Assembly: GCF_026625825.1 (NCBI RefSeq)
Contig: NZ_CP113065.1
Coordinates: 2,170,001 to 2,234,000, forward strand
Length of the DNA stretch: 64,000 nucleotides
Direction of reading: 5' to 3'
Source of the DNA: Pseudoxanthomonas sp. SL93
Lineage (GTDB): Bacteria > Pseudomonadota > Gammaproteobacteria > Xanthomonadales > Xanthomonadaceae
The notes below the pieces were generated by a model. That model was not told the origin of the DNA and ran no database searches. It was given only the letters and a program-made list of their open reading frames with translations. Each line of letters starts with the position of its first letter. The stretch's first letter is position 1. Both the position numbers and the translations under genes were made by a program. Positions 27,417 to 38,390 of the stretch are shown piece by piece.

Positions 27417-30193
27417 GCGGCCGTCTCCCCGGCTTCGACTTCCGATGTGCGCGGCGGTGCCGGCGCCAGGTAACCCACCACCGTGCACAGCAGGCCGTAG
27501 GCGATGAAGGACGCAATGCCCAGCACGTCGCCCAGGTTGCCGCGATCCACCAGCAGCAGCTTGCCCAGTACCACCGCCATCAGCACGGCGCCCGCCAGCC
27601 ACAGCATGCGCTGGCCGCGACGCGAACCGATCACCCAGCCCAGCACGCCCAGCACGCTCCACACCAGCGTCAGGCTGGTCTGCGCCAGGCTGGTCGAGAG
27701 CAGGCCATCGTTCCACGGCACGCCACCCCAGTGATGCACCGCGTGCAGCACCACCGAGGTGATCCACACGAAGGCCACGACAGACAACACCACGACCAGC
27801 GACGAAGGCGGGTTGCCACGGCGCCCTTCCGGCATCAGCCAACGCAGCGCCAGCAGCAGGATCGCCAACTGCGCCAGTTCCATCGGATTCAACACCGGCA
27901 GCCACGGCAACGGTGACGTGTTGCCGGCATAGAACAACGTGCCCAGCCACCACAGCGACAGCGCGGAGAACAGGACGGTCAGCAGGGCCGGGCGCCAGCC
28001 GTTGAAGCGTTCGCCCAGGGGCGCGGCGATCCACGGCCAGCGGAACAGCGCCACCGAAACCAGTACGAGCGCCGGCAGCGCCAGAGAGACCACATACCAG
28101 CCATCGGCCAACTGGTGGCGCGTGCACAGCCAGCTCAACAGCATCGCCAGCGCGAACGGCCACACCAGCCACCACACGAACTGTGCGGCGCCGGCCAGGC
28201 GATGTTCGCTGTCGCGCAGGCACATCAGGCTGCGCACACCCAGCAACGCGTACACCAGCCACGCCCACAGCCCATGGCCCGCGAACGGCTGCAGGTGCAC
28301 GTCGGCCTGCCAGAGCGCGATCGGTCCCGCGGAAGCCAGCGCGACCAGCGTCGTCATCGCCAGGGCGCCGGCGGGATGGCGGCGATGCAGTTCCGCGGCC
28401 AGCCAGCCGGTCACGACCGCAAAGGCCAGCATCGCGTCCGGGGCGCTGGCATACGGCACGAATGCCTCGATCTCATGCGCACCGTTGCCGCACCACCAGA
28501 CCAGCCCCCACAGGTATGCCAGCAACGCCAGTGCATCGTGGCCGGCGGCACGGAAGCTCCATGCCGTGGCCAGACCCGCCAGCGAAATCAGCAGCGCCCC
28601 CATGAAGATCGGGTTGGCGATGACGGTGTCGGCGTTGATGCCGTTATTCGACAGCCCGATCACGAACGCTGCCGCCGCCGCCAGTTGCAGGCCGACGCCG
28701 GTCAGCTGCGGCAGCCAGCGTTGCTGCTTCAGGCCCAGCCATACCAGCGCCGCCCCTTCCAGGGCGAAGACGCACGCCGTGGCATGCGCCGACAGCGCCA
28801 ACGGCACGGCCAGCGTCGCGAAGCCCACCGCGAGCAATGCGTACGCCTGGGCCAGCACGTCGAAGTTCTGGCGACGGCGCAATCCCCACGCCAGCAGCGC
28901 ATACAGTGCACCCAGGCTCAGCGCGCAGAGCGCCAGCGGCATGCGACTGTCTTCGAAGGCACCGCCCTGCATCAGCCCGGCCTGCAGCGAGAACGCCACC
29001 AGCGGCATGCCGAACACCAGGCAGCCATCGATGAAGTCGCGGCGGCTCACCGGCTGGCGGCGCGCGAACAGCAGCGGGATCAGCAGGTAGAAGACGAAGA
29101 ACAACGCCAGGAACGGCTGCGTGGTGTTGTATTTCTCGGGTGCGTAGTCGAACAGGCCCCACGCGGTACCGATACCGAAGGTGAAGGCGAATCCAAGCAG
29201 ATTGAGCACCCGCCATGACTTGTGCCACGCGATGGCGACGATGGCTGCGTTCAACACCGCGTAATACGAGAACAATGCCACATGGTTGCCACTGCCGGTG
29301 GACAGCCAGATCGGTGCGAGGAAGCCGGCCAGCAGGGCGAACACCGCCAAGGCCCTGGCATCCTGCAGCACCGCCAGCATGCCGGCACCGGCCACCAGCA
29401 CGATGCTCAAGGCGAACGCCGCACCCGCCGGCATCACGGTGAAGATCTTGAAGGCCGCGAACACCACCAGCAGCAGCACGCCGATGGCGCCGCCCTGCAG
29501 GCTGAGCGCGAACACGCGGTTGCTGTCGCGCTTGCGCCATGCGAACACCAGCGCACCCAGTGCCGCCGCGGCGACGCCGGCCAGGCGCAGTTCCGGCGGC
29601 AGGGTGAACCATCCCTGGTCGGCGCCGTACTTCAGCAACGCGGCGACGCCGGCGAACAGCACCAGCACGCCGATCTTCACCGGCACGTTGCCGACGGTGA
29701 ACCACCGCTTCACGGTACGCAGTGCGATGGTCGCGAAATCCGGTTCCGTGGGCGGACGCATGGCAGCGCGCGGACGTGGCGGCGGGGCATCCGTCGATGC
29801 GGTGGCCGCGACTGGGCGGGGAATGTCGGCGGCCGCACGCGGCGGCGCGGCAGGCGGCACCGGTGGCGGCACCGCGCCCGCGCGACTGGCCGGCGCGGGC
29901 GCGGGTTCGCGCACGGTGGCGGGCGGCGGCGCGCGCAGCAGTTCCGCCAGCGTCGGGTCTTCGGCGGGGGCGGGTACCTCCGCAGATGTGGACGGCTCGA
30001 CCGGCGCCGGTGCGGTGGCACGGGCAGGCTGCGCGGGCGCGGGGCGCGTGGTGCGCAGGATGGCGACCTCGCTTTCCAGCGTGGCCACGCGGCGCTTGAG
30101 GCCGCTGACCGACACCAGGGCCACGATCAGCAGGATGGGCACGGCCAGCGCGGCCAGGCCCAGCAGTATCAACACGCCGACTACGTCATCCAT
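27413..30193 (-). CDS. DUF2339 large polytopic membrane protein
   Basis: 926 residues. An N-terminal membrane helix (LILLGLAALAVPILLIVALV) is followed by a short coiled coil (GLKRRVATLESEVAILR), a Pro/Ala-rich linker of about 110 residues, and then more than 20 hydrophobic segments. This is the typical DUF2339 architecture; the motif ERWFTVGNVPVKIGVLVLF-like segment appears here as KRWFTVGNVPVKIGVLVLF. Function is unknown. It forms an overlapping pair with the DUF3999 gene and sits between pgk and gap, interrupting the glycolytic run. Confidence 0.82.
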   Translation of the reverse strand: MDDVVGVLILLGLAALAVPILLIVALVSVSGLKRRVATLESEVAILRTTRPAPAQPARATAPAPVEPSTSAEVPAPAEDPTLAELLRAPPPATVREPAPAPASRAGAVPPPVPPAAPPRAAADIPRPVAATASTDAPPPRPRAAMRPPTEPDFATIALRTVKRWFTVGNVPVKIGVLVLFAGVAALLKYGADQGWFTLPPELRLAGVAAAALGALVFAWRKRDSNRVFALSLQGGAIGVLLLVVFAAFKIFTVMPAGAAFALSIVLVAGAGMLAVLQDARALAVFALLAGFLAPIWLSTGSGNHVALFSYYAVLNAAIVAIAWHKSWRVLNLLGFAFTFGIGTAWGLFDYAPEKYNTTQPFLALFFVFYLLIPLLFARRQPVSRRDFIDGCLVFGMPLVAFSLQAGLMQGGAFEDSRMPLALCALSLGALYALLAWGLRRRQNFDVLAQAYALLAVGFATLAVPLALSAHATACVFALEGAALVWLGLKQQRWLPQLTGVGLQLAAAAAFVIGLSNNGINADTVIANPIFMGALLISLAGLATAWSFRAAGHDALALLAYLWGLVWWCGNGAHEIEAFVPYASAPDAMLAFAVVTGWLAAELHRRHPAGALAMTTLVALASAGPIALWQADVHLQPFAGHGLWAWLVYALLGVRSLMCLRDSEHRLAGAAQFVWWLVWPFALAMLLSWLCTRHQLADGWYVVSLALPALVLVSVALFRWPWIAAPLGERFNGWRPALLTVLFSALSLWWLGTLFYAGNTSPLPWLPVLNPMELAQLAILLLALRWLMPEGRRGNPPSSLVVVLSVVAFVWITSVVLHAVHHWGGVPWNDGLLSTSLAQTSLTLVWSVLGVLGWVIGSRRGQRMLWLAGAVLMAVVLGKLLLVDRGNLGDVLGIASFIAYGLLCTVVGYLAPAPPRTSEVEAGETAA

Positions 30194-30369
30194 TCCCCGC
30201 CCTCAAATGTGGGTGCATCCCGATGCAGGGACGGCAGAAAGCCCGTCCGGCGGCCGTCCACTGCCGCGTCCGCAGCCTCCGGCAAGTGACGGGGATTTGC
30301 AAGATTCCGATCCGTCGGTGGCCATCGCTGGTGCTGGCGGTATCGAAAATCGATACCCTTGAAACGCAA

Positions 30370-30391
30370 CGAGCGCCCCGAAGGGCGCTCG
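30370..30391 (-). terminator. Terminator hairpin after gap
   Basis: CGAGCGCCC at 30370-30378 and GGGCGCTCG at 30383-30391 form a perfect 9 bp stem; on the minus strand the loop is the stable TTCG tetraloop. TTGCGTTTC follows. It lies 25 bases past the gap stop codon. The remaining 175 bp up to the DUF2339 start hold no gene I can see. Confidence 0.7.
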
Positions 30392-30415
30392 CCAAGTCCA
30401 GCGGGAGGGACAGGC

Positions 30416-32194
<1,779 letters not shown>

Positions 32195-32238
32195 GGCCGT
32201 GATCGGGGATCCGGGGCATGTCGGTTAAAGTGGCCGGC

Positions 32239-33039
32239 ATGAACCGGATCCTCTTTTTCCTGCTGGCCACCGCCCTGCTGCTCCCGGCGCCGGCCTTCGC
32301 CTGGGGCGCGCTCGGTCACCGGCTGGTGGCCTCGCTTGCGTGGGACGACCTGACGCCCGCGACCCGCCGACAGATCAACGCACTCCTCGCCGGCGAACCG
32401 GAACCCACGCTGGCCGGCATCGCCAGCTGGGCCGACGACCTGCGCGACAACGATCCCGTGCTGGGCAAGAAGACCGCCCGCTGGCACTACGTCAACATCG
32501 GCGAACACGATTGCGAATACGACCTGCCGCGCGACTGCCCGGGTGGCAACTGCGTCGTCGAGGCGATACGCGCGCAGACCGCCATCCTGTCCGACCAGCG
32601 CCGGCCGCGTGCCGAGCGCCTGCAGGCACTGAAGTTCGTCGTGCACTTCGTCGGCGACGCCCACCAGCCGCTGCATGCGGGTTTCGCGCGCGACAAGGGC
32701 GGCAACGACATACAGGTCAACTGGAACGGCAACGGCACCAACCTGCACACGCTGTGGGACAGCCGGATGCTGGTGTCCACGCGTCGCGATGAGGCGGCCT
32801 GGCTGGCCTACCTGCGCACGCTGCCGCGTCCCGGCATCGCACCGGTCAATCTGCCGCCGCCTGCCGCGCGCTGGGCCGAGCAATCGTGCCGGGTGGTGAC
32901 GCAACCCGGCTTCTACCCGCCGCGCGCGCGGTTGCAGCAGTCCTATGTCGACCAGCACCTGCCCATCGCGGAAAAACAACTTCGCCTCGCGGGCGTGGCG
33001 CTGGCGGGTACGTTGAACGCTGCGCTGGGCAGGCATTGA
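32239..33039 (+). CDS. S1/P1-family nuclease
   Basis: Secreted zinc-dependent single-strand nuclease of the S1/P1 type. 266 residues with a signal peptide ending AFA, after which the mature protein starts with the required tryptophan and histidine (WGALGHR) that bind the zinc cluster. Other ligands are visible: [23 protein letters not shown] and DKGGNDI, and NLHTLWDS. All metal-binding segments of the family are intact, so it is probably active in the periplasm or outside the cell, recovering nucleotides or phosphate. It follows ompW by 44 bp. Confidence 0.92.
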   Translation: MNRILFFLLATALLLPAPAFAWGALGHRLVASLAWDDLTPATRRQINALLAGEPEPTLAGIASWADDLRDNDPVLGKKTARWHYVNIGEHDCEYDLPRDCPGGNCVVEAIRAQTAILSDQRRPRAERLQALKFVVHFVGDAHQPLHAGFARDKGGNDIQVNWNGNGTNLHTLWDSRMLVSTRRDEAAWLAYLRTLPRPGIAPVNLPPPAARWAEQSCRVVTQPGFYPPRARLQQSYVDQHLPIAEKQLRLAGVALAGTLNAALGRH

Positions 33040-33085
33040 TCGCGCGCGCCCCTGTCCACACCGTGCACCACACCCGGGAGTCTCG

Positions 33086-33871
33086 ATGAACGTCGTGAAT
33101 CTGCTTCGCATCCTGGTGCTGATCGTCGCATTGCTGCCGTTCACCAGTCGTCCCGTCCTTGCCGCCGAAAAATCCGCACCGCTGACGGTGTTCGCCGCCG
33201 CCAGCCTGAAGGAATCCCTGGACGAAGCTGCGGCGGCCTATCAGAAAGCCACTGGCGTTCCGGTACGCGTGTCGTATGCGGCCAGCTCCGCGCTGGCGCG
33301 GCAGATCGAGCAGGGGGCGCCTGCGGATGTGTTCTTTTCCGCCGATCTGGAGTGGATGGACTACCTGCAGCAGCGCGGCAGGCTGCAGGACGCGACACGG
33401 CGCAGCCTGTTGGGCAACCAGCTGGTGCTGGTCGCACCGAAGACCAGCCAGGCACAGGTGGACCTGAAGCGGCCAGCCACTTTGCTGGCGGCGCTGGGTG
33501 GCGGCCGCTTGGCGGTGGGCCAGACGCAGACGGTACCGGCGGGCAAGTACGCCAAGGCGTCGCTGGAATCGTTGTCGCTGTGGAACGGCGTCAAGGCGCG
33601 GCTGGCGGAATCCGAGAGCGTGCGCGCGGCCCTGATGCTGGTGGCGCGTGGCGAAGCGCCGCTCGGCATCGTGTATGCCTCGGATGCGAAGGCCGAACCG
33701 GCCGTGCGCGTACTGGCGACGTTCCCCGAGGCCTCGCATCCCCCCATCGTCTATCCGGTGGCCGCGCTGCGCGATGCACGCTCCGCGCAGGCCGTGCCGT
33801 TCGTGCAATGGCTCGCCTCACCCGCCGCCGACGCCATCTTCAAGCGGCGTGGCTTTGCGGTGAAGGACTGA
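33086..33871 (+). CDS. modA: Molybdate ABC transporter, substrate-binding protein
   Basis: Periplasmic molybdate (and tungstate) binding protein. 261 residues with a signal peptide of about 27 residues (ending PVLAA). The mature protein starts [17 protein letters not shown], the ModA signature, and includes [24 protein letters not shown] and the [16 protein letters not shown] and [12 protein letters not shown] segments around the oxyanion site. First gene of modABC. Molybdate supply would serve molybdopterin enzymes; none is encoded in this window. Confidence 0.94.
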   Translation: MNVVNLLRILVLIVALLPFTSRPVLAAEKSAPLTVFAAASLKESLDEAAAAYQKATGVPVRVSYAASSALARQIEQGAPADVFFSADLEWMDYLQQRGRLQDATRRSLLGNQLVLVAPKTSQAQVDLKRPATLLAALGGGRLAVGQTQTVPAGKYAKASLESLSLWNGVKARLAESESVRAALMLVARGEAPLGIVYASDAKAEPAVRVLATFPEASHPPIVYPVAALRDARSAQAVPFVQWLASPAADAIFKRRGFAVKD

Positions 33872-33878
33872 CGCGCGC

Positions 33879-34580
33879 GTGCTCGACGCGTTCAGCCCGG
33901 ACGAACTCACTGCGATCCGCCTCAGCCTGAAGGTGGCGGTGGTGGCGGCGCTGGCCAGCCTGCCGTTCGGCGTGCTTGTCGGCTGGCTGCTTGCGCGGAC
34001 GCGGTTCCCCGGCAAGGCGCTGCTGGACGCCGTGGTGCATCTGCCACTGGTATTGCCGCCGGTGGTGATGGGCTACGCGTTGCTGGTGACGCTGGGCACA
34101 CAGGGCGCGGTCGGTGCGTTCCTGCAGGAGAGGTTCGGCATCGTGTTTGCCTTCCGCTGGACCGGCGCCGCCCTGGCGTGCGCAGTAATGGGCTTCCCGT
34201 TGATGGTGCGCTCGATCCGGCTCTCGCTGGAGGCCACCGACCGGCGCCTTGAACAGGCGGCATCGACACTGGGCGCCGGACCCTGGCGCGTGTTCTTCAC
34301 CATCACCCTGCCGCTGGCATGGCCGGGCCTGGTGGCCGGCAGCGTGCTGGCCTTCGCCAAGGCGCTGGGGGAATTCGGCGCCACCATCACGTTCGTCTCC
34401 AACATTCCCGGGGAAACGCAGACCTTGTCGTCGGCCATCTACGGCCTGATGCAGGTGCCGGGCGGCGAAGGCGGCATCTGGCGCCTGGCCGCGGTGGCCG
34501 TGGTCATCTCGCTGGCGGCCTTGCTGCTGTCGGAATGGCTGGTGCGGCGCCACCACACGCGTCACGCGGAGGACAGCTGA
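33879..34580 (+). CDS. modB: Molybdate ABC transporter, permease
   Basis: Inner-membrane permease of the molybdate importer. 233 residues with about five hydrophobic helices. The cytoplasmic EAA loop that docks on ModC reads EQAASTLGAGPWRVFFTITLP. Translation begins at GTG 33879, eight bases after modA, and the stop overlaps the modC ATG (TGATG). The VLPPVVMGYALLVTLG helix is typical of ModB. Confidence 0.94.
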   Translation: MLDAFSPDELTAIRLSLKVAVVAALASLPFGVLVGWLLARTRFPGKALLDAVVHLPLVLPPVVMGYALLVTLGTQGAVGAFLQERFGIVFAFRWTGAALACAVMGFPLMVRSIRLSLEATDRRLEQAASTLGAGPWRVFFTITLPLAWPGLVAGSVLAFAKALGEFGATITFVSNIPGETQTLSSAIYGLMQVPGGEGGIWRLAAVAVVISLAALLLSEWLVRRHHTRHAEDS

Positions 34581-35197
34581 TGCTGCGGCTGGACATCGAG
34601 CTGAGACGCGGCGGCTTCCATCGCCATGTCCGCATCGACGACCCCGCGCGGGTGGTCGCGCTCGTCGGCCCTTCGGGTGCCGGCAAGACCAGCGTGCTCA
34701 ATGCCATCGCCGGGCTGGTGAAGCCCGCTGCGGGCCGCATCGAAGTGGACGACCGCTGCCTGTTCGACAGCACACGACGGATCGATGTGCCGGTGCACCA
34801 GCGGCGCGTGGGCTATGTGTTCCAGGATGCGCGGCTGTTTCCGCACCTGGATGTGCGCCGCAATCTGCTTTACGGACGCCATGCAACGCGCGGTGCGGCG
34901 CGCTTCGGGTTCGATGCCGTGGTGGACCTGCTGGGCATCGCGCCCTTGCTGGCCAGGCGCACGCGCAACCTGTCGGGTGGCGAAGCCCAGCGCGTCGCCA
35001 TCGGCCGCGCCCTGCTGTCGCAGCCCTCACTGCTGTTGTTCGACGAGCCGCTTTCCGCGCTGGACCAGGCCCGCCGCGAAGAGCTGATCCCCTACCTGCA
35101 GCGGGTCCGCGACGAGATACGCCTGCCCATCGTCTACGTGAGCCACCATCCGGACGAAGTGCGGCGGGTGGCGGATTCGGTGCATGTGCTGGACTGA
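34580..35197 (+). CDS. modC: Molybdate ABC transporter, ATPase, short form without C-terminal MOP domain
   Basis: ATPase that drives molybdate import. Walker A GPSGAGKT is at 30-37, the Q-loop in VGYVFQDARLF, the signature LSGGEAQ at about 131-137, Walker B LLLFDEP at about 151-157 and the switch histidine in YVSHH. The nucleotide-binding core is complete, but the protein has only 205 residues while typical ModC has about 350, because the C-terminal MOP (TOBE-like) molybdate-binding region is missing. Only 33 bases separate its stop from the next gene, and no MOP-like remnant is seen in other frames. Confidence 0.9.
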   Translation: MLRLDIELRRGGFHRHVRIDDPARVVALVGPSGAGKTSVLNAIAGLVKPAAGRIEVDDRCLFDSTRRIDVPVHQRRVGYVFQDARLFPHLDVRRNLLYGRHATRGAARFGFDAVVDLLGIAPLLARRTRNLSGGEAQRVAIGRALLSQPSLLLFDEPLSALDQARREELIPYLQRVRDEIRLPIVYVSHHPDEVRRVADSVHVLD

Positions 35198-35230
35198 GCA
35201 GGTCCCATCCCGCTAATCCAAGGGAGTGAA

Positions 35231-35794
35231 GTGATGACGCAGGCAAGACGTTGGAAGACGTTGGCGGTCGACCAGGTGAGGCGTTATCTGGAGCCCGGAC
35301 CCGTGGTGCTTCTGAGCACCGCCCACAAGGGTGAGCGCGCCATCATGACCCTGGGCTGGCACATGATGCTCGGCTACGACCTGATAGGGACGTACATCTG
35401 GCAGGCCAACCACAGCCACGGGCTCGCGCGCGCAAGCCGCGAATGCGTCATCAACCTGCCGACGGAGGACCTGCTCGATACCGTGGTGCGCATCGGCAAC
35501 TGCAGCAGCGTGGAGGGCGACAAGTTCGAGCGCTTCGCGCTGTCTGCAAGTACTTCCAGAATGGTGGGTGCGCCACGGATCGTCGAGTGCCATGCGCATT
35601 TCGAATGCCGCCTGCACGAGACCCGTATCACCGCCGAGTATCCGCTGTTCGTGTGGCGCGTGGTGCATGCCCGTGTTGCGACATCGCCACGCATTCCGCG
35701 CACGATGCACTATCGTGGCGACGGACGTTTCATGCTGTCGGGCGGGGAAGTTTCCCGCAGGCGCCTGTTCCGGCCGGACATGCTCGCGCAATGA
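35231..35794 (+). CDS. Flavin reductase-like (FMN-binding split barrel) protein
   Basis: 187 residues with the flavin-reductase-like split-barrel pattern: VVLLSTAHKGERAIMTLGWHMMLGY near the N-terminus, ANHSHGLARASRECVINLP for the flavin phosphate region, and VECHAHFECRL later on. Related proteins bind FMN and reduce it or use it as cofactor. The substrate is not known. A GGGAGTGAAG ribosome-binding site precedes two adjacent ATGs (35231 and 35234). It follows modC in the same direction but need not share its role. Confidence 0.75.
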   Translation: MMTQARRWKTLAVDQVRRYLEPGPVVLLSTAHKGERAIMTLGWHMMLGYDLIGTYIWQANHSHGLARASRECVINLPTEDLLDTVVRIGNCSSVEGDKFERFALSASTSRMVGAPRIVECHAHFECRLHETRITAEYPLFVWRVVHARVATSPRIPRTMHYRGDGRFMLSGGEVSRRRLFRPDMLAQ

Positions 35795-35838
35795 AGCGGC
35801 CCATGGCCGGTTAACGTCCACCTCGCTACGCTGTCGCC

Positions 35839-37785
35839 ATGACAACCCATCTGACCGACCTCGACGCCACCGTCGACCTGATCCTCCGCCACATCCCTGG
35901 CCCACTCCGCATGGGCGCACCGCTGGGCATCGGCAAGCCACACCGGCTGTTGAACGCGCTTTATGCGCGCATCGCCGCGGAACCTTCGCGGCCGTGGTCC
36001 CTGTACACCGCGTTGTCGCTGGATCCGCCCGCGGGCGGTCACGGGCTTGAAGGGCGCTTCGTCGGTCCGTTCGCTGCGCGCCACTTCGGCGACGACTTCC
36101 CCCGACTGTCGTATGTGCAGGCGATGAAGCGCGACGCGCTGCCACCGAACATCAGCGTCGAGGAGTTCTACATGCAGTCGGGCGGCCTGCTGCGCTCGAC
36201 CACCGCCCAACGGGGCTATGCCAGCCTCAACTACACCCACGTCGCCCGTGCGCTGGCCGAACGCGGCGTCAATGTCATCGTGCAGAAGGTGGCGCGTGAA
36301 GCCAGCGGCACGCGGCTTTCGCTGTCATGCAACAACGACCTCACCCAGGACGCGGTCGATGCGATCGTGGCGCGCGGCCTGCCGCGACCGCTGCTGGTGG
36401 CGGAAGTGGACCCGCAGCTGCCGTGGATCGGCGGCACGGCTGCCGTCGAGGAGAACTACTTCGACGTGGTGGTCGAGCCTGCGGGGCCTTATCCGATGCT
36501 GTTCGGCCTGCCGCGCCAACCGGTATCTGATGCCGAATATGCCATCGGCCTGTACGCCAGCACGCTGGTCCGTGATGGCGGCACGCTGCAGATCGGCATC
36601 GGCGCACTGGCCGATGCCTTGTGCCATGCGCTGGTGCTGCGGCATACGGACAATGCCACGTACCGCCGCGTGCTGGCGGCGCTGGATCCCGAGATCGAAC
36701 GCCACCCGGCCGTCCTGGCCAGCGGCGGGCTGGGTCCGTTCAACACCGGCCTGTACGGCTGCAGCGAAATGGTCAACGAAGGGTTCAAGCGCCTGGTCGA
36801 GACCGGCGTGATCCGCCGCAAGGTGGTGGACGACGAACTGCTGATGCGTCGTATCGCCGAAGGCACTGCCAATCTCGGCGACCAGGCGCGGCTGGAACGC
36901 GACGGCGAGTACCTGCATGGCGCGTTCTACCTGGGCTCGCCCGCCTTCTACCAGTGGCTGCGCGACCTGCCCGACGAGGAACGCCGCGCCATCGGCATGC
37001 GCCGCATCAGCACCATCAACCAGCTGTACGGCGGCAACGAATCGCTGGAGCGCCTGCAGCGGCGCGATGCGCGGTTCTTCAATTCCTGCATGATGGCCAC
37101 CGCCTTGGGCGCGGCGGTCTCCGACGGCCTCGAGGACGGCAAGGTCGTCTCCGGCGTGGGCGGGCAGTACAACTTCGTCGCCATGTCGCATGCGCTTGAC
37201 GATGCACGCAGCGCACTGATGTTCCGCGCGGTGCGCGAGGACGGCGGCCAGGCGGTCTCCAATGTGCGCTGGAACTACGGCCACACCACGATCCCCCGCC
37301 ACCTGCGCGACCTCTACGTCAACGAATACGGCATTGCCGACCTGCACGGACGCAACGACGAGGACTGCATCATCGCGATGGGCGGCATCACCGACGTACG
37401 TTTCCAGCAGGACCTGGTGCGGACCGCCCAGCGTGCGGGCAAGCTGCGCGGCGGGTTCGCCACGCCGGGACACTGGATCGACAACACCCCCGTGCACCTG
37501 TCGGCACGACTGAGGGCCTTCCGCCACGACGGCACCCTGCCCGACTACCCGCTGGGCAGCGACTTCACCGAGGTCGAGCAGCGACTGGTGAAGGCACTGG
37601 GATGGCTCAAGACGAATACGCGCACACCTTGGGCCAAAGCCACGACGGTGATGAGGGCGCTGCCCGAGAAGCCCGTCGACGAGACCGCAATGGCTCGCAT
37701 GAATCTGGCGGTGCCTGCCGCTGCGGGCGAACGCCTGCAGGCGAAGCTCATCGCATTGGCGCTACGCGTGACGCGGGAGGCATGA
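35839..37785 (+). CDS. Acetyl-CoA hydrolase/transferase family protein
   Basis: 648-residue CoA-transferase-fold protein. The C-terminal acetyl-CoA hydrolase/transferase domain is recognisable: VSGVGGQYNFVAMSHAL, GHTTIPRHLRDLYVNEYGIADLHG and the preceding GLYGCSEMVNEGFKRLVETG, where the glutamate may be catalytic. Family members move CoA between acetate, propionate, succinate or 4-hydroxybutyrate, or hydrolyse acyl-CoA; the substrate cannot be read from sequence. It is longer at the N-terminus than the roughly 500-residue succinate:acetate transferases. Stands alone, 24 bp from a convergent gene. Confidence 0.85.
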   Translation: MTTHLTDLDATVDLILRHIPGPLRMGAPLGIGKPHRLLNALYARIAAEPSRPWSLYTALSLDPPAGGHGLEGRFVGPFAARHFGDDFPRLSYVQAMKRDALPPNISVEEFYMQSGGLLRSTTAQRGYASLNYTHVARALAERGVNVIVQKVAREASGTRLSLSCNNDLTQDAVDAIVARGLPRPLLVAEVDPQLPWIGGTAAVEENYFDVVVEPAGPYPMLFGLPRQPVSDAEYAIGLYASTLVRDGGTLQIGIGALADALCHALVLRHTDNATYRRVLAALDPEIERHPAVLASGGLGPFNTGLYGCSEMVNEGFKRLVETGVIRRKVVDDELLMRRIAEGTANLGDQARLERDGEYLHGAFYLGSPAFYQWLRDLPDEERRAIGMRRISTINQLYGGNESLERLQRRDARFFNSCMMATALGAAVSDGLEDGKVVSGVGGQYNFVAMSHALDDARSALMFRAVREDGGQAVSNVRWNYGHTTIPRHLRDLYVNEYGIADLHGRNDEDCIIAMGGITDVRFQQDLVRTAQRAGKLRGGFATPGHWIDNTPVHLSARLRAFRHDGTLPDYPLGSDFTEVEQRLVKALGWLKTNTRTPWAKATTVMRALPEKPVDETAMARMNLAVPAAAGERLQAKLIALALRVTREA

Positions 37786-37809
37786 CGCGCTCATCGAGGC
37801 GCGATGCCG

Positions 37810-38382
37810 TCAGGAAGCGACCGGCTCCAGCTTCACGGCCAAGGTGAAGCGTGGGACATGGCAGTTGCGGTTAGGCGGCCGTCCGGCATGCAGGATCTCG
37901 CCATCGAATACCACCAGACGCCCCGGGCGCGGACTCACGGCGGCGCGCACGTCCCGATGCTCGTCGAAGAAGACGGTTTCGCCGCCCCATTCATGATCCC
38001 ATTGCTCGCACACGTACCACAATGCGGTGAGTTCGCGGCTTCCGGCCACACAATCGACATGGCTGAACAACATGTCTCCGTAATGCGCGACGTTGACGTA
38101 ACTGCGATAGGGCCGATACACCGTCCCCGGCGCGTGTGCGACCACGGCCTCCCTCATGGGTCCGGTGAAGGGCATCGCCGGCAGCTTTGCCACCGGGATC
38201 TCCGTCGCCCAGTGCCGGTAATCGGCCGTGTCCGGGCGCGCGATCTCCGACCTGGTATATCCCGCCTGCAGCAGGATGCGGTACAGCTCTGCAAGTTGCG
38301 GGGGCGCCAGCAGGCCGTCGAACACCGATATGCGGTGACCGTCGACCTGCTGGGCGTAGGAAAGCGCCGCTTTCACAGACAT
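37810..38382 (-). CDS. 2OG-Fe(II) dioxygenase (prolyl 4-hydroxylase-like)
   Basis: 190 residues with the iron and 2-oxoglutarate site of the prolyl-4-hydroxylase-like clan: H108 and D110 (FSHVDC), distal H165 (ILHAGRPP) and a basic residue R178 (VPRFTLAVKL) for the 2-oxoglutarate carboxylate. The GETVFFDE and RPGRLVVFDG segments fit the double-stranded beta helix. The substrate (protein proline or a small molecule) is unknown. The gene starts eight bases after the transketolase stop in the same direction, so it is probably co-transcribed with tkt. Confidence 0.85.
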   Translation of the reverse strand: MSVKAALSYAQQVDGHRISVFDGLLAPPQLAELYRILLQAGYTRSEIARPDTADYRHWATEIPVAKLPAMPFTGPMREAVVAHAPGTVYRPYRSYVNVAHYGDMLFSHVDCVAGSRELTALWYVCEQWDHEWGGETVFFDEHRDVRAAVSPRPGRLVVFDGEILHAGRPPNRNCHVPRFTLAVKLEPVAS

Positions 38383-38390
38383 ATCCGCGA

